Source: Cranoglanis bouderius
Lineage: Eukaryota > Chordata > Actinopteri > Siluriformes > Cranoglanididae
NCBI GenBank assembly: GCA_023630585.1
Contig: CM042539.1
Location: 24,067,755 to 24,131,754 of the forward strand
Reading direction: 5' to 3'
Length of the DNA: 64,000 nt
Each line of letters opens with the position of its first letter. Positions within the stretch are counted from its first letter, which is position 1. The notes beneath the pieces are model-generated. The model was given only the letters and a program-made list of their open reading frames with translations, did no database searches and was not told the DNA's origin. This document shows, in pieces, positions 12,101-25,047 of this stretch. The position numbers and the translations under genes were made by a program.

Positions 12101-15100
12101 GTCACATTACAGCAAAAGGAGTGGAAGAAGCACTGTTGTAATGTCCAGTGAAATGAGGAAGGACGGGAAACAAAGGTCCAGACTTGACAGCATAATAAGA
12201 CATAAACAAACTAATCAAGAACCAATACAAAATAGGTGCACACAATCAGGTAGTACATCAATGACAAGACAGGAGGTGGAGACAGGACCAAAACAGAAAC
12301 AAACACAAACATGAACACATGGAGCTTGTTTCCATGGGAACCATGATGTGAAGGAGTAATCTGTGAATCCTTTCCGTATGGGCAGGTAAATGGAGTCGGT
12401 TCCCTTTTCTTAAAGGACATCTCCATTTTGAAAAACATTAAATATATTTATATTGAAATATTTCTTATGTATTTAGTGATTCTGGTACTAATTTGTTGGT
12501 TGGTGCTGTATTTACGTTATTCCTGTGAGAAGTTAGTGGTTGTGTGGCACGCTGACATCATATGGGTGACATTGCTAGCACAGTAATAAGGCATTTTTTA
12601 ATAATCTTAAACATAAGGAATAATGATCACATTTCTCTATTAGCTCCTAAAAACAAGAAAGAAATAGTTTTATTTCTCTCTCACCATTTTCCAGCGACGT
12701 TCTACATCATGTTAATGAGAAATCCAGTGTAGAAGTAATGGACAAAAACTCAAAGGGACTCAAAGTTCCAGAATGCAATGCAGCTACTGTCTACAATGCA
12801 ATTGTACTGAGTTACAGCAGAAACCCAAAACGGCTAGTTAGCGCTCTAAGATGGGATAAGCGTGATGGTGTTGACGGCGGTATTAGCATGAAATTTGAAG
12901 ATTTGGTAGCTGATTACCAGCAGATAGTCGAACGGCATTGTGGGTAATGTAGAAAGCCTTTAAACAAAGTGTGAGTAGACCAACTTGTGATGAAAGAGAT
13001 TTACACTACTCAGAATTTCATTACAAAATAAATACTGGACGTGTTTGAAGATCACGTTAATTATAAAGATTAATATGCAAGTCGTTCAGGATGGATTTTT
13101 CCTTGAAAGGTTTTAACGTCTTCTCTGTAGTTGCTGCTGTCCACACCTACTGTGAAAGCAGTTAGTTGAAGATGGCAATTCCAGCATCATGATACTGCAT
13201 TATATTTTGTTAAAAATACTGATAATATTTAGGAGGAAACATAGTGCATAGTCTAAGATATAATGATAGTAATGTGGTGTTTGAAGTAAAAATATGTTGC
13301 ATAGGAAATATCCATCCATCCATCTGTACTGCTTATCCTACACAGGGTCACGGGGGAGCCTGGAGCCTATCCCAGGCGATTCGGGGCACAAGGCAGGGGA
13401 CACTCTGGATGGGGTGCCAACCCATCGCAGGGCACAATCGCACAAACTCTCACACACTATGGACAATTATTAGAGATTCCAATCAGGCTACAATGCATGT
13501 CTTTGGACTGGGGGAGGAAACCAGAGTACCCGGAGAGAACCCCCGAAGCATGGGGAGAACATGCAAACTCTGTTCACACAGGGCAGAGGCAGGAATCCAA
13601 CCCCCAACCCCGGAGGAGCGAAGGCAAATGTGCTAACCTGTGCGTGTCGCATATCTTATACTTAAAAATATCTTGTAGTTAAAATGTAAATAAAAAGATC
13701 TTATAGTTAAAATGTACTATAAATATTTACCCATGTAATGGGTCAGGTAAGCAATTTGCCCAACACACATACTGCTGAAATGACACCTACAGTGGGGTAA
13801 AAAAGTATTTGATCCCCTCTTGATTTTGTAAGTTTGCCCACTGACAAAGAAATGATCAGTCTATAATTTTAATGGTAGGTGTATTTTAACAGTGAGAGAC
13901 AGAATAACAACAAAAAAATCCAGAAAAACGCATTTCAAAAAAGTTATAAATTGATTTGCATTTTAATGAGGGAAATAAGTATTTGACCCCTTCGACTTAG
14001 TACTTGGTGGCAAAACCCTTGTTGGCAATCACAGAGGTCAGACGTTTCTTATAGTTGGCCACCAGTTTGCACACATCTCAGGAGGGATTTTGTCCCACTC
14101 CTCTTTGCAGATCCTCTCCAAGTCATTTTCAATGCCCTGGCTGAGGGAAGGAGGTTCTCACCCAAGATTTGACGGTACATGGCCCCGTCCATCGTTCCTT
14201 TGATGCGGTGCAGTTGTCCTGTCCTCTTAGCAGAAAAACACCCTCAAAGCATAATGTTCCCACCTCCATGTTTGACGGTGGGGATGGTGTTATGACTTGG
14301 GGTCATAGGCAGCATTCCTCCTCCTCCAAACACGGCGAGTTGAGTTGATGCCAAAGAGATCTGACCACACCTGACCACAACACTTTCACCCAGTTCTCCT
14401 CTGAATCATTCAGGCAAACTTCAGACGGGCCTGTACATGTGCTTTCTTGAGCAGGGGGACCTTGCGGGCACTGCAGGATTTCAGTCCTTCATGGCATAGT
14501 GTGTTACCAATTGTTTTCTTGGTGACTATGGTCCCAGCTGCCTTGAGATCATTAACAAGATCCTCCCGTGTAGTTCTGGGCTGATTCCTCACCATTCTCA
14601 TGATCATTGAAATTCCAAGAGGTGAGATCTTGCATGGAGCCCCAGACCGAGGGAGACTGACGGTTTCTTCCATTTGCGAATAATCGCACCAACTGTTGTC
14701 ACCTTCTCACCAAGCTGCTTGGCGATGGTCTTGTAGCCCATTCCAGCCTTGTGTAGGTCTACAGTCTTGTCCCTGACATCCTTGGACAGCTCTTTGGTCT
14801 TGGCCATGGTGGAGAGTTTGGAATCTGATTGATTGATTGCTTCTGTGGACAAGTGTCTTTTTACAGGTAACAAACTGAGATTAGGAGCACTCCCTTTAAG
14901 AGAGCGATCCTAATCTCAGCTCATTACCTGTGTAAAAGACACCTGGGAGCCAGAAATCTTGCTGATTGATAGGGGATCAAATACTTATTTCCCTCATTAA
15001 AATGCAAATCAATTTATAACTTTTTTGACATGTGTTTTTCTGGATTTTTTTGTTGCTATTCTGTCTCTCACTGTTAAAATACACCTACCATTAATATTAT

Positions 15101-18100
15101 AGACTGATCATTTCTTTGTCAGTGGGCAAACGTACAAAATCAGCAGGGGATCAAATACTTTTTTTTCCCCCACTGTATGCCTCTCTATCTATGCCTCTAA
15201 TATATAAATCTGTGCTCTTAGCTCTTTTTATTTAACACATAATTCAGAGTTCAGGTCTGATTTACACCATTCCCTCCTGAGATCACACATCTACTTGCAT
15301 TGCATATCATTTAACTCACTAACGATAGCTGATTTCTTTTTTAAACAATTTACCTGAGAGTCACTATTAAAAAAAATTACACTATAAGAATGCTATAGCA
15401 AAAATCACCAAAGCTACGAACAGTCAGGACTTGCCATCCTTCTTTACCAAGCCAGAATCCTATATCTTTCTGTCTGACTGCATTAAATAAACAGACTGTG
15501 AGGATGATTTGAGCTGCTTGAACTTTTCTGTTCTGAGATGAGCGCAGCGTGACATTTTTCCGCCTGTCACTGAAGAGCTCGTGAGGAGGTCGTCAAGTGC
15601 ACGCTTCTGAATCCAGATTGGCCTGCATTACCTCGAAAGGCCAAGGAGAAGTGGAGAAAAGCTCCCTGAAATGATGGCAGTAGGAGTTCTTGTGGAGGAG
15701 GCTTCAGAGGTTTTTTTTTTGCTGAAATGCATACTTGAACACACTCAATTCAGAGTGCTTTGATTTCTCATTTATTCTATAATGCTAGTTATTCATCTCT
15801 TAAGGATTTTTACGTGCCGCACATGGAATGTTTTTCTACCCCTCTGAATCTCTGTAACAAAATCAGAGCTTGTTGAAACAAATTCAACTTTAATAATACT
15901 TTTTTTTTTAGTTCAAAAGATTAGTCCTGAAAATGCGACATACATACTCATCTGCCACTTTAATAGAAACACCTGTACACATGCTCATTCTTGCAATTAT
16001 CCAATTATGAGGCAGCAGGTCAATGCATAAAATCATGCTGATACAGGTCGAACTTCAGTTGATGTTTACATCAAACATCAGAACTGGGGGAAAATAAGTG
16101 ATCTCAGTGACTTTGACCGAGGCATGGTTGTTGGTGCCAGATGGTTTGAGTATTTCAGAAACTGCTGATCTCCTGGGAATTTCATGCACAACAATCACAG
16201 AATGGTGGGAAAAAAACAAAAAACATCCATTGAGCAACAGTTATTATGGATGAAACGCCTTGTTTATGAGAACTGTCACCACTCTTTACAATCATGGTGA
16301 GTAAAAAAGCATCTCAGAATGCACAATATATTGAACTATGAGGTGGATGGTCTACAAAAGTGTAAAACCACGTTGTGTTTTATTTATGTGTAGCCAAGAA
16401 CAGGCATCTGAGGCTACAGACTCATCAAAAATGGACAGTTCGGATAAGATGGTAAGAAACCAGATGATGTTTTTTTCCTATTTTCAGCTCTCCAGTTTTG
16501 GTTAACCTGTGCCAACTGTAGCCTCAGATTCCTGTCCGTGCCATTAATAGACAGCCCTCAGACACCTCTGACCTCTAACCTCTCCTCTAATATTTGATGA
16601 TCATTTGTTGCTCTGCCCTGTTGTCACTGCATGTTTATAGCTGATTCATGCAAGTAGGTTTTCAATTCTGCCTGCTGTTATTTTATTTAAACTTAGTAAT
16701 GAATTAGTTGATGATAGCTCAGTCTTTACAATGGTGCTTGAAAGTTTGTGAACCCTTTAGAATTTTCTATAAATCTGCATAAATATGACCTAAAACATCA
16801 TCAGATTTTCACACAGGTCCTAAAAGTAGATAAAGAGAACACAATTAAACAAATGAGACAATAATATTATACTTGGTCATTTATTTATTGGGGAAAATGA
16901 TCCAATATTATATATCTGTGAGTGGCAAAAGTATGTGAACCTCTAGGATTAGCAGTTAATTTGAAGGTGAAATTTGAATCGTGTTTTCAATTTTCCTGCA
17001 TCTGGGCCAGGGCAGTTTGCCATCACTGATGGAACAATGAATTCTGAATTATACCAGCATTATTGTGGCAAAAGGTTCACATACTTTTGCCACTCACAGA
17101 TATGTAATATTGGATCATTTTCCTCAATAAATAAAATAACACGTATAATATTTTTGTCTAATTTGTTTAATTGGGTTCTCTTTATCTACTTTTAGGACTT
17201 GTGTGAAAATCTGATGTTTTAGGTCATATTTATGCAGATATATAGAAAATTCTGAAGGGTTCACAAACTTTCAAACACCACTGTATGTAGCATTTTATAT
17301 CGCTGTTGAGTTTTTATTATTAATTTATCATTATCTAAACAGCTAGCTAGGCTACTGAACATAGTGTTTTGAATGGGTATTACATTAATTTCTAAGGGGA
17401 AAAAATGAATGCTTGGGATATTCAGATAAAAATGTTTAGTCTCAACTGTAAATGAGAATGTAAAATTTGGTAGTGTGTTTTCCCTATCTGATGAAATAAT
17501 ACCAGTTCTTGCCAGTGGACCGAGACATTTGGAGGTAATATAGACATATTTTATACTTTATAATTTCTGACATGTGTGCTGATACAGGTAAATATTAGGA
17601 CTGATATCCTGAATTACAGCTGTTCTTACACATTTGATGCTCTCTTCTGGATTTGTCTGAAGCTAACCATGCCAAAATGGGTGTTATTATAAGGAAAGAA
17701 AGGCTAGAGAGATTTCAGGTGAGCTTGTGTGTGTCGCACACACAGAGCTGCAGTTCTTTGAGGTGTGAGATCGGTCTGCTGTTCATAGGATGCTGTTGAT
17801 GTGATTGAATATTCACTTTGATTTGATCATAGTCCGCCCTCAAGTCTCTCTCCAATAGCCTCGTCTGACTTTCATCACACACAAGCAAGCGCAACCTTCC
17901 TCTTTCACTCTCCCACACAGAAAAAAATATGTGTTCTGTAATTTTTCAGCCTCTGCATGACACAATGAATAGGTATGAAAATAAGACGTGGTAGAAAACA
18001 GAACAAGAAAATTACAGTCAGAGAACAAGTATGACAAATTTCATAAGAGATGAGAGAGTTTAGACTAAACAATGAAACACGCAAACGTTCTTAAACATTC

Positions 18101-21100
18101 AGTCTCAGATCTTCCTGATTCCTTCTTTAACATTTAACCTCATATACTCATCAGACACCTCATTCATCCTCACATCCTCCATATAGACTCCTCATTCATC
18201 CTCACATCTTCCCTACAGACTCCTCATTCATCCTTACATCCTCTCTACAGACTCCTCATTCATCCTTACATCCTCTCTACAGACTACGCATTCATCTTCA
18301 CATCCTCCATACAGACTCCTCATTCATCCTCACACGCTCCAGACAGACTCCTCATTCATCCTCACATTCCCCATACAGACTCCTCATTCATCCTCACACG
18401 CTCCAGACAGACTCCTCATTCATCCTCACATTCCCCATACAGACTCCTCATTCATCCTCACATGCGCCATACAGACTCTTCATTCATCCTCACATTCCCC
18501 ATACAGACTCCTCATTCATCCTCACATTCCCCATACAGACTCCTCATTCATCCTCACATGCTCCATACAGACTCTTCATTCATCCTCACATGCTCCATAC
18601 AGACTCCTCATTCATCCTCACATGCTCCATACAGACTCTTCATTCATCCTCACATGCTCCATACAGACTCCTCATTCATTCTCACATCCTCCATACAGAC
18701 TCCTCATTCATCCTTTCATCCTCCATACAGACTCCTCATTCATCCTCACATTTTCTCTATAGTCTCCTCATTCATTCTTAAACATTCATCTGCACATCCT
18801 CCCTAAAGACTCCTCATTCATTCGTTACTTATCATCTACAGTACACAAAGATCATCTTTCAGGTTTTGTTATTATATTGTGTTGTTCTGAGTCGCAACTG
18901 AGTCAGTCATTTCAAAACAGTTCGGTTAGAACCTGTGATGCTCAGGGAAACATGTTGTACACTATGAAACGTTTTCCCCAGAACTCTGGTTTTCCTGTAT
19001 TGCTCTTCTTGTTTGTGTTTACATTCAGTTCCGCTTTGACTCCACCTGGACCATGGTGTGGGTGTGCCAGTGATAACAGACCCCAAGCAAATATGATCAT
19101 AATTCCACTGAGAGATTTTTATCTATGGCAAGTTTAGACACACGATCAAGAGATTAAGTCGAAAAGGTCAACTACAACAAAGAAGCAAATGTGACAAGCT
19201 GTAGAAGAGTAGAGCCCGGGAACTGAATGAGTCTAGATTATAATAGGATAAAATCAGTCATGACCCTTTGTCTTTATCATCAAGATACAAACACAAACAT
19301 AATCTAACAATCCATAAGCTCTAACTGTTTAATGCCAAGTGATCATCCAGGAAGTGTCTTTGAGGATGTACCTACTATGTTTGCTGAAAAACATTTCATG
19401 ATCATTGAACATTTGTGAATTAACTCCAAAAACAGACATTAAACTGTTGAACTATTGGAACTATTTAAGAGATAAGAAATCTGCAGCTTTTCTTTAAGAC
19501 TTATAAACTGTCTTTTTCTGTACTTGTGTATAAACACAAATATGGGATCGAGTAAAAGTTTAGAATCTGCACATATGACAGCGTTTCTCTGCTTGTGTAA
19601 ATTAGCTAAGCGAGAATAATACTAACCCCATTTCCATAAAAGTTGGGATTTTTTCTAAAATGTGATAAAAACAAAAAAGTCTGTGATTTGTCAAGTCTCT
19701 TGAAACTTTAATTAACTGACAAAAGTGCAAAGAAAAGATATTCAATGTTTTCACTGACCAACTTAATTGTATTTTGTAAATATCAACAAATTTAGAATTT
19801 GATGCCTTTAACACACTCAAAAAAGTTGGGACAGAGGCAAAATAAGACTGAAAAGTTTATAGAATATTCAAGTAACACCATTTTGGAGGATCAGGTTAAT
19901 TGGTAACAGGGGAGGGTATCAGGATTGGGCATAAAAGGAGCATCCACCAAAAGCTCAGTCTTTGCAAGCAAGGATGGGTCGTGGTTCACCACTTTGTGTC
20001 TCTTCATGAGAGACTTGGCAGTCAGTTCAAAAAGAACATTGCAAAATTGTAAAGAATTTAGGTCTTTCACCATCTACAGTGCATAATAGTTTGAAAAAAT
20101 TAAGGGAATCCGGAGAAATCTCATTGTGTAAAGGGCAAGGCCAGAAACCACTGTTGAATGTGCGTGACCTGCGAGCCCTCAGGCGGCATTGCCTAAGAAA
20201 TCGTCATGCTACTGTGATAAATATAACCACATGGGCTCGGGAGTACTTCAGAAAACCATTGTCACTTAATACAGTCTGCTGCTGCATCCAGAAATGCAAC
20301 CCGAAATTAGGGTTAGGGAAGCCACACACCAACTCTATGCAGAAACACCGCCGAGTTCTCTGGGGTTGAGCTCATCTCAGATGGATTGAAAGGCAGTGGA
20401 AACGTGTGCTGTGGTTAGATGAGTCCATGTTTCAGCTTGTTTTCAGGTAAAACGGACGTCAAGTTCTCCGTGCCAAAGATAAAAAAGACCAACTAGACTG
20501 TTATAAGCGAAAAGTGCAAAAGCCAGCATGTGTGATTGTATGCAGGTGCATCAGTGCCTATGGCATGGGTGACTTGCGTATGTGTGAAAGTACCACTGAC
20601 GTGGAGGCGTATATTTGGATTTTAGAGACATATGTGCCATCAAGGCAACGTCTTTTCCCAGAAAGTCCATGGTTATTTCAGCAGGACAATGCCAGGCCTC
20701 ATTCTGCACATGCTACAACAGTGTGGCTTTGTAGACACAGAGTGCGTGTGCTTGACTGGCTTGCCAGCAGTCCAGATCTGACTCCTATGGCACATCATGA
20801 AGAGGAGAATCAGACAGTGGCGACCAAGGACTGTTGAGCAGCTGAAGTCTTGTATCAAGCAAGAATTCCACTTGCAAAACTGCAACAATTAGTATCCTCA
20901 GTTCCCAAACGATTACAAAGTGTAATTAAAAGGAGGGGTGATGTAACACAGCGGTAAACATGCCTCTGTCCCAACTTTTTTTGTGTGTGTCAAATTCTAA
21001 ATTTGTTTATATTTACAAAATACAATTAAGTTGGTCAGTGAAAACATTGAATATCTTTTCTTTGTACGTTTGTCAGTTTCAAGAGACTTGACAAATCACA

Positions 21101-24100
21101 GATTTTTGTTTTTATTGCATTTTAGAAAAAATCCCAACTTTTCTGGAAATGGGGTTAGTACATAATATACAATTAAGCATAAATATTCAAATAGTAACAG
21201 ATGGTATTCTTGATTGAATAGATTCTTTAAACATTATAGGGTGGCATACAGTAATGTATTGGAACATGTTCATTAATATAAACATGTGATTTGCCTTACA
21301 GTTGAAACTATTGTCAGAGCTGCTGTTGTAGAAAATTAATTAACTCCTTCTGATCTAATCAGATTGGAGAATTCGACAGCGATGTGGTGAAGAGACAATC
21401 GATAATTAAGTTTGCATGTTAGAAGCGTTAGAAATTAAACAAAATATACCATTAGGCAGAACAACAGGAACAGCATATTTTGATATTGTTCAACAGAGTA
21501 GTATTTTATTGAATAAATATAAATATCACTTTATTGATGACTTTATTTTGGATGTCTGTGTATGTCTGAGGTGTTACAATACCATGTCCTGTGGCGTGGG
21601 AACTTTGGCTCCGTCAGAATCTCTTTGACAGACATGATGTCGCCTGGGATGATGGGATAGAACTCAGACAGGGGGGCCTCTTCATCACTAGGAGACAAAA
21701 ACAAACTATAGTGAAATGTCACTATATAGCAGCAGGGTCCTAAAGGAAAGGCACTTTATTTCGATTTAGTGAGTGTTGATGAATTACTGTTATATTTATT
21801 CATTTGTCAGATGCTTTTATATGAAGCGACTCAAGCACTTCCAACAACTGGCCAGAAACAAGAAAGTTATACAAATGTAGCTTGAAATAATAATAATAGT
21901 AATATGCAATTATAATAACAATGTCAGAATAATGTCAGAACATAATTTTTAAATTTATTTATTGAAATTATTTAAGTGGTAGAAAGCAAACTATGTGACA
22001 ATTTCAATTCCCAATACTAACTAGGCGTGAGCAAGAATCTGGCAAAAATATAGTACTGCAATACCAAGACATTTTCACAATTTTTTGTGTGGAGGTTTTA
22101 CTTACATAGCAATGAAGCAGAGATTTTTTTTTAACCAAAATGTACCAAAAAAATAAAATAAAATATTAAGCTAATAAAATGAGGGACATTTAAACAACTG
22201 GTACAACACTTTTTTTAACATCCAGTCAGTGAGTAACAATGGAGTTAAAACACAAGGACAACTGGTACGATATTCTTACTCAGATAAGTGTATAATAATG
22301 TTAATATATTGATATTATCTCATCATATTGTCTATCATTGCTAACCCAAATCCATGATCAGATTTTATATTCCAACTGAAGTTAAGGTTAAGGAATGAGG
22401 TGAATGAGGAGTCTGTATGGAGCATGTGAGGATGAAGGTGAAGTTAAGGTTAAGGTGGCAGTTTCAAAAATATTCTTGGAGAGTCATGGCAAGTTTAGCC
22501 AGCTAGGTTACCTGACACCTTCAAACTGTTAGCTAACACATGCGAGTCATTCCCTTACCAGCCCCTCTTTTTTCTCTTTTACATGATATTAATAAGACAA
22601 AAAGTAGCTTGTCATATTACAGAGAAACCACAAGGTACAACATTCTCTTTTCTGAAGACTTTCTTGCTTTGTCTTTTCTGAAGAATTTCAGAAATTACTG
22701 TTTCACCTCTGACTGTTACAAAGCACTAACACTGGAGACTCCTTCCAAAAATGACAAATAAAAGAAAAACATTTTGTTATTATTAGAAAACATCTCTCTG
22801 TTATGAGAAAAGCATCTCATTAGTAGAAAACATCTTGTTATTATAAGAAACTGTATAGGTACAGGTAGGTCTTGAAGTAAATTAAAGTAAAAAAAAATGC
22901 TTAATATTTGGTTATGCAAGCTCAAGCCATGACACTACCTCCACCATGTTTCACAGATGAGCTTGTATGTTTTGGATCATGAGCAGATCCTTTATTTCTC
23001 CTCATTTTGGCCTTTCCATCACTTTGGTAGAGGTTAATCTTGGTTCCAGAACTTTTATGGCTCATATCTGTATTTCTTTGCGAATTCCAATCTGGCTTTC
23101 CGAATCTTACTGCTGATGAGTGGTTTGCATCTTGTGGTATGGCCTCCATATTTCTGTTCTCAAAGTCTTCTTTGAATGGTGGATTGTGATACCTTCACCC
23201 CTGCCCTGTGGAGGTTGTTGGTAATGTCAGTAACTATTGTTTTTGGGTTTTTCTTCACAGCTCTCACAACGTTTCTGTCATCAGCTGTTGTTGTTCTCCT
23301 TGGCCGACCAATTTGATGTCTGTTGCTCAGTACACCAGTGGTTTCTTTCTTTTTCAGGACATTCCAAATTGTTGTATTGGCTAAGCCCAATGTTTGTGCA
23401 ATGCCTCTGATTGATTTTCCCTCTTTTCTCAGCTTCAAAATGGCTTGTTTTTCTCCCATAGACAGCTCTCTGATCTTCATGTTGGTTTATCCTTTTTAAC
23501 AACAAATGCACAGGTGTCTTCACAGGTGAAACTGAAGGCTAAAACCAAGAGTATATGTTCAGAGCTATTTATTATTTAAGCAATCAATCTAACAGGACAC
23601 ACCTGGGTAACAAGAAACACCTGTCAGTCACATGATCCAAAATGTGCTATGTACTATGTCATTTAACACATCTACATATAAATACCAGGAAATAAAAGCT
23701 GAAATTCTAAACTCTCTTCTCATATTCATATTTTGATCTCAAACCCAAATGTCTTCAGTCTACAGCGAAAATAAATGAATTGGCTTTGCTGTTCCAATAG
23801 TTTCAGAGGGGACTGTATTTCATATGGGAATGCATCATCACACAAGTAAGAAATGTAATAACAAGATGCTTTCTCTAAGTTAAAAGGTTTTTTTTCTCGC
23901 AATAATGTGATATTTTCTAATAATAAGTAGTTTGTTTTTCTTTTTCTCAGAATGCTGAGATGTTTTTCTAATAATAATGAGATGTTTTCCTCATAATCAC
24001 AAGAACTTTTTCTCGTAATAATGAGATTCTGATGGGGGTTTATTTTTTTCTTGTGTGGCAGCAATGTGCTTCTGCCAATTGGTACCTGCTGCAGGGTAGT

Positions 24101-24757
24101 ATGTGTAACTGCACCCAGCATCGATCACCTCATACAAATAACAGCATAGCAATAAAAAATAATACAGCTAGATGTACACAAGTAGATACGCACACACATA
24201 TACAAGCACACACACTTTTGGATTAGGGAGTTTCAGTATCGACGTTCAAGTGTACTCAGAAGAGCTGAATCAACAAAGCTTTCAGCAGCATCATTAGTAA
24301 AATCTGGGCCACATTTGTCATGAATTGGCTTTGTACCCTCAGAGAGAGCTAACCTGGATAGAATACACTTACTTAAATAGACTCATCTCATTAAATAAGT
24401 TCTATTCGTGTTGGTTATCCCTGCAGGCCCAGCTCATAATATTCCACTTCAGTCCAGGAGAGGGCGCTGGGATCTTCTCCTCAGCTTGGCACTTTAAACT
24501 GAACTCTGACCACTGATTACACCAGAGCTTTGAGGCTTTATTGCTGTTGCCTAAAAGACTGAAAGCTTCCTTAATGAAACGTGAAGGTGTGTAAGCTGGT
24601 TACGCGGTCTGAAATGCTGAGAGCAGGCAGGGCGCTTCTTCTTCTGTAATTAATCGAGTAATTCATCTTCATGCTGTTGTTAAAAAAGCTTATGGCTGAG
24701 GCACTCACTGTGCATGCTCAAGTCATATTAATGTGCCCTGAGGTACAGCACAAGGGG

Positions 24758-24814
<57 letters not shown>

Positions 24815-25000
24815 AAGACAGACAAACAGAGAGAAAGACGGCAAAAGAGAGAGAATGAGAGCAAGAAAGACAGAAAATGAATCAGAGAGACAGACTCAAA
24901 TAAGATGGCGGAAAACAGAGAAAGACAGAAAGATAGACAGGGTAACTGAGAAAGAAATACAGAGAAATAGAAAGTAAGGAAGACTGACAGACATATATGG

Positions 25001-25047
<47 letters not shown>

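Larger units (their letters stand above)
11610..21582. other. myom3 intron of about 10 kb: transposons and minisatellite
   Basis: Holds a dispersed repeat (13308), a Tc1-like element (13790-15175), a Tc1 fragment (15940-16530), a 555-bp TIR element (16729-17283), a 30-bp minisatellite (18150-18830) and a mariner-like copy (19620-21160). Bases 11610-13300, 15180-15940, 17290-18150 and 18840-19610 show no exon or named repeat. Confidence 0.6.

Noticed and set aside
12738..12947. 69-codon plus-strand frame
   Set aside because: No family resemblance, no splice context, and antisense to a myom3 intron.
18462..18806. 114-codon open frame of [14 protein letters not shown] repeats; also array-like spacing that might suggest CRISPR
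   Set aside because: It is the 30-bp minisatellite read in frame. There are no unique spacers, and the host is a vertebrate.
18877..19137. 86-codon plus-strand frame with a hydrophobic stretch ([14 protein letters not shown])
   Set aside because: No conserved pattern, no exon signals that fit a gene, and it lies in a myom3 intron on the opposite strand.
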